From positions 1 to 64,000 of IMG/VR virus record IMGVR_UViG_3300025154_001031: DNA of 64,000 nt. One strand, written 5' to 3'. Below, piece after piece: positions 15,744 through 24,067 of the stretch (position 1 is its first letter; each line of letters opens with the position of its first letter). The position numbers were made by a program, and so were the translations under genes. Under the pieces are notes generated by a model. The model saw only the letters and a list, made by a program, of their open reading frames with translations, was not told the origin of the DNA and made no database searches. This DNA comes from a virus.

Positions 15744-15894
15744 GCAGTTGGTCAGTAGGGTTAATCGGTTTATAACATTAACCCAGGAGTGGCTTGAGGG
15801 TGAGGACAAGCCGTCATCCAAGGCCGTGGGGTATGGGGTTGTGGCGGTGGCGTTCTTATATCTGATTGGACAGGTGGTGAGAGCATTTGAATAA
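15679..15894 (+). CDS. Small membrane protein overlapping the peptidase gene
   Basis: The 3' half encodes one membrane helix (SKAVGYGVVAVAFLYLIGQVV) with a charged N-terminal region. An ATG at 15679 follows an AGGAGGAGGAGG run inside the peptidase gene, giving about 71 residues in another frame. A later TTG (15748) would remove the overlap but lacks a ribosome-binding site. The next gene overlaps its end. Function unknown. Confidence 0.45.
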   Translation: MMILMHCRLQIRRSYQKASLTKQLVSRVNRFITLTQEWLEGEDKPSSKAVGYGVVAVAFLYLIGQVVRAFE

Positions 15895-16702
15895 ATCTAA
15901 AATTGAATGGTGCGACTACACCTGGAACCCAGTGACCGGCTGCCTGCATAACTGCAGCTATTGCTACGCAAAAAGAATAGCGACCAGGTTTGCAGATGGG
16001 AAAGCTTTTCCTAGAGGTTTTTATCCTACGGTTCATCCTGCAAGAATCATAGAACCATTGGATAAAAAAAATCCAGCAAAAATATTCGTGAGCAGTATGG
16101 GGGATTTATTTGGTGACTGGAACTGGAAGGGACCAAATAATCTAACATTTCACAAAGAAGAAGTTATCGAAAGCGTATTAGATACTATCAGGAAGTGTCC
16201 ACAGCTCACGTTTATTTTCCTGACAAAGAACCATTTGGGATACAAAAAGTTTGAGTTTCCCGACAATTGCTGGTGCGGGGTAACTGTTGAAGAACAAAGC
16301 AAAGATTTCAGGATTCAGGAACTGCTGCAGGTACAGACGGAAGTGAGATTTATATCAATAGAACCTCTTTTAGGGAGAGTTTCTTTAAGTGATTATCTCA
16401 GGCCAATACCGTTTTGCAGATTTATCGACACTGATGATGGGACTTGTACTAACGACAAAAACGATACTCCTGAGTGTCACTTGGGAAGCGGTTGCCCAGA
16501 AACTAATTTATATGGCGGTATCAACTGGGTTATCGTTGGTGCTCTAACAGGACCAGGAGTAAAGTTACCGCCCTCTGGTTGGGTGCAGGATATTATTGAC
16601 CAATGTAGATTGGCAGGGGTACCGGTATTTCTTAAGGATAATCTTAAATGGCCGGAGAAAATTCAAGGGTTTCCGGAGGTGTTAAATGGGCAGAGAAGTT
16701 AA
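15887..16702 (+). CDS. Phage Gp37/Gp68 family protein (radical-SAM-like)
   Basis: Matches the Gp37_Gp68 (DUF5131) family of phage and bacterial proteins. It has the N-terminal NPVTGCLHNCSYCYAKR with a CxxxCxxC iron-sulfur cluster motif (residues 19-26), followed by FVSSMGDLFGDW and FLTKNHLGYKK, family landmarks. The reaction is not established. A cysteine cluster (residues 180-205) is an insertion. TTG start, preceded by the preceding gene's end. It is followed without gap by YopX. Confidence 0.85.
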   Translation: MNKSKIEWCDYTWNPVTGCLHNCSYCYAKRIATRFADGKAFPRGFYPTVHPARIIEPLDKKNPAKIFVSSMGDLFGDWNWKGPNNLTFHKEEVIESVLDTIRKCPQLTFIFLTKNHLGYKKFEFPDNCWCGVTVEEQSKDFRIQELLQVQTEVRFISIEPLLGRVSLSDYLRPIPFCRFIDTDDGTCTNDKNDTPECHLGSGCPETNLYGGINWVIVGALTGPGVKLPPSGWVQDIIDQCRLAGVPVFLKDNLKWPEKIQGFPEVLNGQRS

Positions 16703-17105
16703 GTATCGCGCATGGGACACTGAGCTAAAGCATATGATCGTCGATTCGCCGATCTCAATGGCAGGGATCATGAGTAACCATATCAGGAAGGCGTATGACC
16801 CGAACGGAAAAATAATTGGTGAACAGTATGTGGTGATGCAATGTACTGGTCTTACTGATAAACACGACAAAGAGGCGTATAGGGATGATATTATTTCATA
16901 CCCTGGAAGTAATTATATAGGTGTTATTAGGTTTGGGGAATATCGCGATAACGACATGCGAACTGGCGGTCACATTGGTTTTTATGTGGACTGGCTAATT
17001 GACGGATTATTGCTTCGTAAGGATTTAGGATATTGGTTAAAAGTTTCTGAGGTTATTGGCAACATTCATCAAAACTCGGAACTCCTGGAGGTGCGGAATG
17101 ACTGA
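16686..17105 (+). CDS. YopX-family protein
   Basis: Begins with REVKYRAWDTELKHMI and continues with MQCTGLTDKHDKEAYRDDII, the two signature blocks of the YopX family, a beta-rich protein common in Bacillota phages with no known reaction. Length 139 is normal. GGAGGTG precedes the ATG. It overlaps the preceding gene by 17 bases and the next gene by 8. Confidence 0.85.
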   Translation: MGREVKYRAWDTELKHMIVDSPISMAGIMSNHIRKAYDPNGKIIGEQYVVMQCTGLTDKHDKEAYRDDIISYPGSNYIGVIRFGEYRDNDMRTGGHIGFYVDWLIDGLLLRKDLGYWLKVSEVIGNIHQNSELLEVRND

Positions 17106-17862
17106 AATAATACAAGAAAAATTAGTTGTGTTAAATGAAGACAACAAGGCTGTTTGCCTTAAATCTATATCTGATCTGTTTTTTGCAGCAAAACAACTTC
17201 ACGAATGGCTTAATAATGATGAGTTGTCGGTGGAAATGAAAGATACTCTTATAAGCCTCATGGAAAGCCACACTGCTGGATTTTCAAAAATCCTCGGATA
17301 TGATTCGCAAGCCGCCAGCAGGATTGATGATATGTTTGGCGGCATTAGACAGGCTAATAGGAAAATTAAGGAGTTAGAGCAACAACTGGCTGATAATAAC
17401 CCTGTGTCTGGGGTTAAAGAATTACTCCGAGAGATGCACGACGGATTATATGCCTGGTGGAACATGCAGGGTTTTAATCTTGTGACGGATGATGCTTTCG
17501 GATCGTACGGTTACAAGGGAAGGTTTTGCCTTAGCCTTAACACTGTTAGCACCTTCTCAAGAAAACCTATCACCGAGGAGCAGGAGCGCAGAAGTAAATT
17601 AAATGAATTGCTTGACGATGGTTATGAACTTACTTTAGTTAAAGGTGATCGAGAGTACGTTCTACTTGACACTCCGACAAACAGGAAGAAAATAAACTAT
17701 CTGTTAAAAACAGCGTTCCCAAGCGCAAAAATTATAAAGTGGAATAATTATTGGCTCAATAACGATGATTTTAAGCTATGGGACGTTGAGGTTATTATTT
17801 ATAATCTTGCTGAGATTAAAAACATTGTCGATCGCATGAAAAATATTAAAGACGAGGATTGA
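17098..17862 (+). CDS. Hypothetical protein, 254 aa
   Basis: Soluble, mostly helical in the first 110 residues with a coiled-coil segment (QANRKIKELEQQLADN), then an alpha/beta C-terminal part. Not recognised. The ATG at 17098 is chosen for the GGAGGTG 5 bases upstream. Its stop codon overlaps the start of the MT-A70 methylase gene, so it may be an accessory to that enzyme, by position only. Confidence 0.5.
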   Translation: MTEIIQEKLVVLNEDNKAVCLKSISDLFFAAKQLHEWLNNDELSVEMKDTLISLMESHTAGFSKILGYDSQAASRIDDMFGGIRQANRKIKELEQQLADNNPVSGVKELLREMHDGLYAWWNMQGFNLVTDDAFGSYGYKGRFCLSLNTVSTFSRKPITEEQERRSKLNELLDDGYELTLVKGDREYVLLDTPTNRKKINYLLKTAFPSAKIIKWNNYWLNNDDFKLWDVEVIIYNLAEIKNIVDRMKNIKDED

Positions 17863-18449
17863 TGATGCAAAAGTATCGCTTGATTATCGCGGATCCGCCG
17901 TGGCGTTACAATGACCAAGGCACCAGGCTAAGCCCGGCATACGAGGGAAAACAGCGGAAATCCGGCAAGCACTACGACACTATGTCTTTACAAGAAATCT
18001 GCAGTTTGGGCGAGTGGGTAAAATCTATCACAGCACAGGACGCGATCCTGTTGCTGTGGAGCACCCACCCGATCAAACAAACGCATCCTTGGCCGGTGAT
18101 GAAAGCTTGGGGATTTAAGTATTCTACGGCAATACCATGGGTAAAGGCGCGATGGGACGAAAGAAAGAAGCGACTTGTGTATCAGATCGGTGGCGGGAAA
18201 ACTACCCGCTCATGTTCGGAAGAAATTCTGGTATGTACTAAGGGCAAGGGTGCTTCTCTTATTAAGGACAGGGGAATTCCAGGGGCAATAATAGCGCCGA
18301 GGACAAAGCATAGCGCCAAGCCTGATGAGCAGTATGACAGAGCTGAACGCATGGTTCCAGGTGGCCCGTTTTTGGAGCTGTTTGCCCGAAGCAGAAGGCC
18401 GAATTGGGATGCTTGGGGAGACGAAATAGGTATGGCAGAAGGCACGTAA
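17862..18449 (+). CDS. MT-A70-family adenine N6 DNA methyltransferase
   Basis: A SAM-dependent methylase of the MT-A70 family. The catalytic DPPW motif is at residues 11-14 (IIADPPWRY), followed by the YDTMSLQEI block and LLLWSTHP. A late GGPFLELFARSRRPNWDAWG segment (19 residues of the SAM-binding C-terminus) is typical. Length 195 is normal. In phages these enzymes modify adenine in DNA to evade restriction; the target site cannot be read from sequence. The ATG overlaps the previous stop (ATGATG). Confidence 0.85.
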   Translation: MMQKYRLIIADPPWRYNDQGTRLSPAYEGKQRKSGKHYDTMSLQEICSLGEWVKSITAQDAILLLWSTHPIKQTHPWPVMKAWGFKYSTAIPWVKARWDERKKRLVYQIGGGKTTRSCSEEILVCTKGKGASLIKDRGIPGAIIAPRTKHSAKPDEQYDRAERMVPGGPFLELFARSRRPNWDAWGDEIGMAEGT

Positions 18450-18473
18450 ATCTACACGGGGTAGGTGTGGTAA

Positions 18474-19373
18474 TTGGCCAAGGGCGACAGAGATAATTTC
18501 AAAGCCGATACCGACGACGGGTATACAAAAATTGCAAATTTACTCCTGGAAGCCCTGGCCATGTCTAAGCTGAACGGGATACAGAAAGGCATTTGTCTTT
18601 TCTTGTGGCGCAGGACTTATGGGTGGGGACAAAAAGAGGATCAAATATCCCTAAAGGAGTTTGCCCAGGCTTGTAGTACCAGCGAACAATATATTTCCAG
18701 ACAAATTAAACAGCTGGTTAACTGTAAAGTCATTATTCGTACTTCATATCAGCCGGGCAAGGCTCCTACCTATACCTATAATACAAGGGTTGCAGAATGG
18801 GACAAGGATTGCATAGATGTGCAGGGGTTGCACGATTGTGCAATACAAGGGTTGTACATATGTGCAATACAAGGGTTGCACGATTGTGCAAGGGTAAACC
18901 AGCCTCTAGGCCACGAAACACAAGGCTTAGAGCCATGCCTAAAGAAAGATCTAAAGAAAGATAAAGAAATTAATGATGATACAGCAGATAGCGGAAAATT
19001 ATGCGAAAATCTTTATTCGATTTTTGAAAATGAATTTGCCAGACCCCTTGGGCCGATGGAAATAACTCAGCTAACAGAATGGATTAATAACGACAAGCTA
19101 ACCAACGAGCTTATTTTAGAGGCACTAAGACGTGCTGTTTTTGCAGGTAAGTTCAAGTTTAGCTATATAAGCAGTATTCTGTTTGACTGGCTTAAAAACA
19201 ATATCAGAACAATGCAAGAGGTTCAGGAGAGAGATAAAGAGTTTAAAGATTGTCAGAGTAAGAAGCAAGATAATAAAAGCAAATCCAGGGCCAGTCCCCA
19301 AGCAGATACTTGGGGTAATCCTAAAAACGTGGACAAGGAAAAGGAACTCCTTAGGCAACTTTATAATAATTAG
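18474..19373 (+). CDS. Phage replication initiator, O-protein type
   Basis: The N-terminal 110 residues match the phage replication protein O domain: a winged helix that binds the origin (GYTKIANLLLEALAMSKL, then FLWRRTYGWG and a QISLKEFAQACSTSEQYISRQIKQL core of which I cite residues 63-85). Residues 118-142 are three near-identical QGLxxCAI repeats, produced by iterons in the DNA that probably are the origin. The C-terminal half is helical and basic at the end, likely the helicase-loader contact. TTG start after GTAGGTGTGG. Followed by the DnaC-like loader. Confidence 0.8.
   Translation: MAKGDRDNFKADTDDGYTKIANLLLEALAMSKLNGIQKGICLFLWRRTYGWGQKEDQISLKEFAQACSTSEQYISRQIKQLVNCKVIIRTSYQPGKAPTYTYNTRVAEWDKDCIDVQGLHDCAIQGLYICAIQGLHDCARVNQPLGHETQGLEPCLKKDLKKDKEINDDTADSGKLCENLYSIFENEFARPLGPMEITQLTEWINNDKLTNELILEALRRAVFAGKFKFSYISSILFDWLKNNIRTMQEVQERDKEFKDCQSKKQDNKSKSRASPQADTWGNPKNVDKEKELLRQLYNN
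18825..18896 (+). repeat. Iterons inside the O gene, probable replication origin
   Basis: Three 24-bp direct repeats start at 18825, 18849 and 18873. Each begins with GGGTTG and holds a palindrome TTGCAC..GTGCAA (the middle copy is TTGTAC..GTGCAA). A purine-rich, AT-rich stretch follows from about 18935 and could be the unwinding region. This layout, iterons inside the initiator gene, is that of lambda-type origins. Confidence 0.7.
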
Positions 19374-19382
19374 GGTGATCAT

Positions 19383-20072
19383 ATGTGCGAGATATGCCAA
19401 GATCGGGGCATTGTCGTAATAGACGGCAACACGGCAAAACGCTGTGAATGCATGATTAGGCGGCAGATAATTAACCGTTTCAAGAACTCCAAAATGTCAA
19501 AATCCATGCTAAAACAGACCTTTGAAAATTTCAATTTTAGCTACTACGGCGATAAAATATTTGCGGCTAAGAAGGCAGTTGAAGCGGCTAAAACCTTTAC
19601 AAAAAATGTTATTGAGGGTCAGGCCGATGGACTAATTCTAACTGGCTTAACGGGCAGAGGAAAAACTTATTTAGCTTGTTGTATAGCTAACGAGTTGCTT
19701 AGAAAAAATATTAACACTCTTTTTTGTGTCGTGCCTGATTTACTTGACCAGATTAAGGACACCTACAATAAGGGCAGCGAATACAGCGAAATGGATCTGA
19801 TCGATACGGCCAAGGAAGTAGCGGTGTTAATCCTGGATGACCTTGGAGCGCACCAGTATACCGAGTGGGCAAGGGGTAAGTTATTCACGATACTTAACTA
19901 CAGAATTAACCATAACCTACCAACCGTTATCACTACAAACCTTAGTGTCGAGGACGTTGGCGAGGCAATCGGGGATCGTGCTGCAAGTAGGATAATTGAG
20001 CTTTGTCAGCCGTACATGCTGGAAGCTGATGTGGATATCAGGCTACAGAAGCGGCTCAATAAAACAAAATAA
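19383..20072 (+). CDS. DnaC-like helicase loader
   Basis: An AAA+ ATPase that would load the host replicative helicase at the phage origin together with the O-type initiator upstream. N-terminal cysteines (CEICQDRG...CECM) suggest a zinc site, as in DnaC/DnaI relatives. Walker A GLTGRGKT is near residue 88, Walker B VLILDDLG near 149, sensor TTNLS near 185. Length 229 is normal. ATG with AGGGTGATC upstream. Strong family match. Confidence 0.9.
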   Translation: MCEICQDRGIVVIDGNTAKRCECMIRRQIINRFKNSKMSKSMLKQTFENFNFSYYGDKIFAAKKAVEAAKTFTKNVIEGQADGLILTGLTGRGKTYLACCIANELLRKNINTLFCVVPDLLDQIKDTYNKGSEYSEMDLIDTAKEVAVLILDDLGAHQYTEWARGKLFTILNYRINHNLPTVITTNLSVEDVGEAIGDRAASRIIELCQPYMLEADVDIRLQKRLNKTK

Positions 20073-20076
20073 CCTC

Positions 20077-21870
20077 ATGAAGGGGGAGGTGAACACTATC
20101 GAATACACATTCACAGATTTTCATATGTTCTCCGGCAGTGGTGGACTGGCACTTGGAGTTCAAAATGCTGAAACCGAATACCGTGGCATCCGGGCTAGCT
20201 TCATCAGCTTAGGTGGGGTAGATTGTGACCCGTTGGCCTGCACAAATTTTGAGATGTTTACCGGTAACCCTGCCTTTTGTATGGACCTCTTTAGTCGCGA
20301 AGATTATGTGGCATTTCATGGTCATGAGCCTCCAGTAGACTGGCAGGAAGTAGTGCCAGAGGATTTAATTAGGGTTACCAGAGGTATATGTCCAGATGCG
20401 TTATTCCTCAGTCCGCCGTGCAAAGGTTTCTCGGGGCTATTGCCTAAAAAATCATCTGAATCGGAAAAATATCAGGCCCTAAACAGGTTGACTGTTCGCG
20501 GAATTAGACTGGCACTTGAAGCTTTCCGAGATGACTTACCGGGAATAATCATGATAGAAAATGTCCCGCGCATAACTACCAGGGGAGCCGGTTTACTGAA
20601 ACAAATCAAACAGTTATTAGGTTCCCATGGGTATGTTTTTCACGAAGCGTTACATGATTGTGGGGAGTTAGGTGGCTTAGGGCAACACCGGAAAAGGTAT
20701 TTGCTAATAGCTAGACGTCCGGATAAGGTGCAAAACTTTGTTTACCAACCGCCCAAATTGCGAGTAAAGTCAATCGGTGAAATATTAGGTTCACTACCGA
20801 TGCCGGATGACCCGAAAGGTGGGCCGATGCATAGAATGAGACGCCTGCAGTGGAAAACCTGGGTGCGATTGGCGCTTATTCCGGCAGGTGGAGATTGGCG
20901 GGATCTAGAGAAAATATCTCCTGAAGAATATAAGCTTGAGCATATTCCGAGAAACGCTGCATTAGGTGTTCTTGATTGGGAAAAGCCATCTTGCGCAATT
21001 ATCGGAAATGCCAGGGTAGGAGGAAGTCAGGCTTCAGCTATCGCAGATCCAAGACTGACAGAGAGAGATAATCGCCATCCAGGAGTATATCAGGTGGTTA
21101 GGTGGCAGGATCCGGGACCGTGTGTCACTGGCACCCGGTTTGGGAGTGGTGCTCCGGCCATTGCGGATCCTCGAACTGGATTTAAAGACAGTACACACTC
21201 CGGCATATACAGAATCAGCCAGTGGGATGAACCGTCTAGGACCGTAACCGGGGCAATGAATCCGAGTAATGGGGCTATTTCAATATCGGACCCAAGAAGG
21301 AATAGCGACCTGGGTAAGAATTTTAAAGGCAGTCCTGGACTTATGGGCGTTCTTGACTGGAAAGAACCGTCACAGTCAGTTACTGGTAGTGCATCAGTAA
21401 CAAGTAGCAATTGCCCTACTGCGGTTGCAGACCCACGTCTTGGTTGTATTTGTAGAAATGGTAGTTACGGAGTTCAGGCATGGGATGAACCAGCCAAAAC
21501 AGTTACAAGTGCTGATGTTCATGCCGGATCTGCTGCAGTAGCAGATCCAAGGATACCTGCAGACAATGAAGGCGGAGTTTGGGTAATAATTGCGCTAGAT
21601 GGCAGTTGGCATAGGCCGCTTACAACCTGGGAGCTGATGGCCTTGCAGGGTTTTCCTCTCTATATGCCGGACGGTAGCCCGGTAGTATTAGCTGGAAATT
21701 CCGACGCAAAAAATAGAGAACAAATTGGCAATGCAGTTCCTCCAGCGACTGGACGGGCCATAGCAGAAGAAATACTTAGGACACTTCTATTGAGCAAGCT
21801 TGATGTATGGGAATTGAGTCATCAGGAAATATGGGTAATGCCTGCGAAGGAGGACCTGGTATATTCGTAA
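20077..21870 (+). CDS. C5-cytosine DNA methyltransferase with tandem repeats
   Basis: Motif I FSGSGG (residue 17), the catalytic PPC motif in SPPCKGFSG (about 112), ENV motif in MIENVPR (about 161) and motif X QIGNAVPP (about 549) identify a Dcm-type enzyme that methylates cytosine in DNA. Between the catalytic part and motif X, residues 296-493 form five tandem units of 30-50 residues, each with W-x-x-P, VTG and ADPR landmarks, in place of a short target-recognition region. The ATG at 20077 is uncertain: a GGGGGAGGTG lies just inside the frame and a GTG at 20089 is an alternative. The enzyme lies between the helicase loader and small early genes. Confidence 0.85.
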   Translation: MKGEVNTIEYTFTDFHMFSGSGGLALGVQNAETEYRGIRASFISLGGVDCDPLACTNFEMFTGNPAFCMDLFSREDYVAFHGHEPPVDWQEVVPEDLIRVTRGICPDALFLSPPCKGFSGLLPKKSSESEKYQALNRLTVRGIRLALEAFRDDLPGIIMIENVPRITTRGAGLLKQIKQLLGSHGYVFHEALHDCGELGGLGQHRKRYLLIARRPDKVQNFVYQPPKLRVKSIGEILGSLPMPDDPKGGPMHRMRRLQWKTWVRLALIPAGGDWRDLEKISPEEYKLEHIPRNAALGVLDWEKPSCAIIGNARVGGSQASAIADPRLTERDNRHPGVYQVVRWQDPGPCVTGTRFGSGAPAIADPRTGFKDSTHSGIYRISQWDEPSRTVTGAMNPSNGAISISDPRRNSDLGKNFKGSPGLMGVLDWKEPSQSVTGSASVTSSNCPTAVADPRLGCICRNGSYGVQAWDEPAKTVTSADVHAGSAAVADPRIPADNEGGVWVIIALDGSWHRPLTTWELMALQGFPLYMPDGSPVVLAGNSDAKNREQIGNAVPPATGRAIAEEILRTLLLSKLDVWELSHQEIWVMPAKEDLVYS

Positions 21871-21894
21871 ATATGAGCAGGAGGGGAAAACGAG

Positions 21895-22191
21895 ATGAAA
21901 AAGCGAAGAACACGCATCCAACGTTTGGAGCGGAAAGTTAAAGCAGTCACAGATTTGGCTTTAGTAACTTCTAGGTATGCTGCACATTTGCATCAAGAAA
22001 TTTTTAAACTCACTGAGGAAAAAGAAACCATTGAGCGTGTCCTCGAAGTGATGCAGGAAAATAGCGGATTTAAGCGGGCCATAATCAATAGCCATACTGT
22101 CAGGCTGGATAAACTTGAATCTGCACCCGTAGGGCTTTTGGCCAAACTCCAACTATATCTCGCGAGGAGGAAGGTGACTGCCGATGGTTAA
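21895..22191 (+). CDS. Coiled-coil hypothetical protein, 98 aa
   Basis: A basic start (KKRRTRIQRLERKVKAV), then continuous helix with heptad-like spacing through LHQEIFKLTEEKETIERVLEV. GAGGGGAAAACGAG precedes the ATG. Overlaps the next gene by 8 bases. Function unknown. Confidence 0.5.
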   Translation: MKKRRTRIQRLERKVKAVTDLALVTSRYAAHLHQEIFKLTEEKETIERVLEVMQENSGFKRAIINSHTVRLDKLESAPVGLLAKLQLYLARRKVTADG

Positions 22192-22417
22192 AGGCGTAAA
22201 ACGCGAGGCCATAAGGCTTATCGAACAGGCTATCGTAGAGACCGGGACAACCTTCCCTGGTGCCGTAAGTCTGAGAATTGAAGAGATAATGGCGCAGCGG
22301 ATTAAGAAAATGAAACGTCATGACTACGCTACGCTGTTTATTATCCTTGGCAGGTATGGGATCAAGAAATACAGCGACGTTGTTAGGTTGGTCGACCAAG
22401 TTAGGAGGGCGGTGTGA
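22184..22417 (+). CDS. Hypothetical protein, 77 aa
   Basis: A small basic, helical protein (KREAIRLIEQAIVETGTTF, then RIEEIMAQRIKKMKRHDYA). GGAAGGTGA lies upstream of the ATG. The stop overlaps the ATG of the next gene (GTGATG). Not recognised. Confidence 0.5.
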   Translation: MVKGVKREAIRLIEQAIVETGTTFPGAVSLRIEEIMAQRIKKMKRHDYATLFIILGRYGIKKYSDVVRLVDQVRRAV

Positions 22418-22683
22418 TGGGATATAGTAAATACAGTAATCAGTATTCCGACGAGGAAAAACGCATAGCCGGCCTTAAACTGCCAATCGAGCTAGTATAT
22501 AAAATCTATATCGAGGCAGGGTTTACGCGCAGCAAACAATGCCTTCGGAAATGGCGGTATGACAACGGGATTAGGGAGTCAGATTTCAATGGCGGAAAGC
22601 TCCCAAGGCATAGGTTAAAGCGCAATTCTAAGCAAGTAAAACGCTTTCCCTTAGGAGTTCGGGAGTGGTTGCTGTATGGTTAA
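22417..22683 (+). CDS. Basic HTH-like protein, 88 aa
   Basis: A strongly basic protein. The stretch IAGLKLPIELVYKIYIEAG with TRSKQCLRKWRYDNGIRES has the look of a helix-turn-helix for DNA binding, followed by a basic tail (PRHRLKRNSKQVKRF). It precedes the structured RNA region. Family not assigned; ATG 22417 is preferred over GTG 22414. Confidence 0.45.
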   Translation: MGYSKYSNQYSDEEKRIAGLKLPIELVYKIYIEAGFTRSKQCLRKWRYDNGIRESDFNGGKLPRHRLKRNSKQVKRFPLGVREWLLYG

Positions 22684-22689
22684 TCAAAA

Positions 22690-23000
22690 TACATAGCCGA
22701 CCGGTGCCGAGCCGGTCAAACCCAGGAAGGGTGATCTTATGCAAAACAAAAACCTATTCTTCTCTCGCATAACTCAGTTACCCCGTTAACGCGGGTTGTC
22801 GAAAACGGATATTGAGACTAATCGGTCAATAGATAACTACCCTCTGTCGGGAGGATATCCGTAGAAATTCCGGAGATACGCCGGGTGCCATATGACTAGA
22901 CGTAAAACTGAGCATGGTTGGGGACTCCACTATTTAGTTGGTAGTAGGCAACGTAATACGGTACCAATCCCACTTTAGGATTAATCTATCTAAAGTGGTG
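22690..23000 (+). ncRNA. Structured RNA candidate upstream of the CysH-like gene
   Basis: A 324-bp gap without a convincing gene but with many complementary arms: 22699-22704/22712-22717, 22720-22723/22729-22732, 22737-22742/22767-22772, 22780-22785/22790-22796 (one bulge), an 8-bp perfect pair 22805-22812/22855-22862, 22870-22873/22881-22884, and a 9-bp pair 22970-22978/22990-22998. The arms 22773-22779 (CTCAGTT) and 22906-22912 (AACTGAG) close the middle three as a multibranch loop. The last hairpin ends 9 bases before the start of the CysH-like gene, which lacks a good ribosome-binding site. A 16-codon frame at 22739 (AGGAAGGG upstream) may be a leader peptide. Confidence 0.5.
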
Positions 23001-23007
23001 CGGGTAT

Positions 23008-23718
23008 GTGAGAGAAGTTGTTAGTCTTAGTTTAGGTAAAGACAGTTCAGCTTTAGCGGTTTATCTGAAAGAAAAATATCCTGCAAAGAAGTTTGAATTC
23101 GTTTTCGTGAATAACGGTGCAGAGCTTCCCGAAGCATACGCTTACCTGCCAAAACTGGAAAGCGTAGTCGAAAAAATAACCATCCTAAAAAGCAATTTTG
23201 AAGGCATGTTGGGCAAGTGGGGAAACTTCCTGCCCAGCGCAAAAGCCAGATGGTGTACTCGTAAAACCAAAATAGAGCCACTGTCCAAGTATCTTGGACA
23301 GGACGAAGTCATCATGCACGTCGGTTTGACTTCTGATGAATCAAAATCTATCCGGGGTTGGAAGTGGCCGAAAAACGTAACAACTCAATACACCCTCAAA
23401 GACGAAGGAATCTGTAGGGCCGACGTGGTTAGGATTTTAAATTCAGCAGGAATAGGACTTCCAGAATTTTATAAGTGGCGTTCCAGGTCAGGTTGCTACT
23501 GTTGCCCGTTCCAGCGAAGGATCGAGTGGGTAGAACTCCTTGAACGTCATCCGGAACTGTTCTGGAAAGCTGCAGGTTTTGAAACTGAAAAATACACCTG
23601 GATGCAAGGCTTACCTCTCTCAGAGTTGGCGAAGCGGAAAGACGATATTAAGAAACGTCACAAAATAGCCATGCACAGAGAGGAATTAAAGAGTAGGCAA
23701 ATAGCGTTTAATTTTTAA
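23008..23718 (+). CDS. CysH-like PP-loop protein (PAPS-reductase family)
   Basis: A PP-loop ATPase fold of the phosphoadenosine-phosphosulfate reductase superfamily. SLGKDSSAL (residues 8-16) is the PP-loop, RWCTRKTKI (about 90) the second family block, and GCYCCPFQ (about 166) a cysteine pair seen in DndC- and CysH-like proteins. Phage members are common; sulfur transfer to nucleic acid or small molecules has been proposed but the substrate here is unknown. GTG start without a clear ribosome-binding site, behind the structured RNA region. CysH-like genes also accompany type IV-B CRISPR loci, but this one lies 37 kb from the csf operon. Confidence 0.8.
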   Translation: MREVVSLSLGKDSSALAVYLKEKYPAKKFEFVFVNNGAELPEAYAYLPKLESVVEKITILKSNFEGMLGKWGNFLPSAKARWCTRKTKIEPLSKYLGQDEVIMHVGLTSDESKSIRGWKWPKNVTTQYTLKDEGICRADVVRILNSAGIGLPEFYKWRSRSGCYCCPFQRRIEWVELLERHPELFWKAAGFETEKYTWMQGLPLSELAKRKDDIKKRHKIAMHREELKSRQIAFNF

Positions 23719-23730
23719 GGTGGTGTTCCG

Positions 23731-24051
23731 ATGGACTATAAAAAACTTGAGCAAGACTTAATAAAGGCTAAAAATGCCGGTGTCGAAGCAGCTAAGGGTG
23801 AGGATGGCGGTACTGCCAATATGGACAGTGTGTTTCTGTGTTTACCTAAAACACGTGAGATAAAGGTGCTGGAAGCAATCAAAAATGCTGGTTTATACTG
23901 CCGCAAGAAAACTAAATGGATCGGTGTGGGATATATGATTTCACCGGTTAAATGTGGACAGGGAAATAGTAGGGCAAGAGCGCAGAAAGCCATGCTAGAT
24001 AGTTTGGAGTCCGATAGCTACAAGGTGCTTGGATTCTACAAGATGGATTAG
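23731..24051 (+). CDS. Hypothetical protein, 106 aa
   Basis: Small soluble alpha/beta protein (DSVFLCLPKTREIKVLEAIK, then WIGVGYMISP) with many basic residues. AAGGTGGTG precedes the ATG, 12 bases after the CysH-like gene, so the two may act together. Not recognised. Confidence 0.5.
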   Translation: MDYKKLEQDLIKAKNAGVEAAKGEDGGTANMDSVFLCLPKTREIKVLEAIKNAGLYCRKKTKWIGVGYMISPVKCGQGNSRARAQKAMLDSLESDSYKVLGFYKMD

Positions 24052-24067
24052 AGGAGGAAAATGCTGT

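Noticed and set aside
18825-18896. CRISPR array
   Set aside because: Three 24-bp repeats follow each other with no spacers, lie inside a coding frame and have inner palindromes; they are iterons. No other regularly spaced repeats were seen, so no array is reported despite the csf operon.
22889-22978. 28-codon frame beginning MTRRKTEHGWGL within the structured RNA region
   Set aside because: No ribosome-binding site, and it overlaps several paired arms; kept only as part of the RNA region.
22690-23000. Group I intron
   Set aside because: A GACTAGACG stretch and the long-range pair recall a group I core, but the order of helices does not fit P3-P4-P6-P7-P8 and no interrupted gene is visible.
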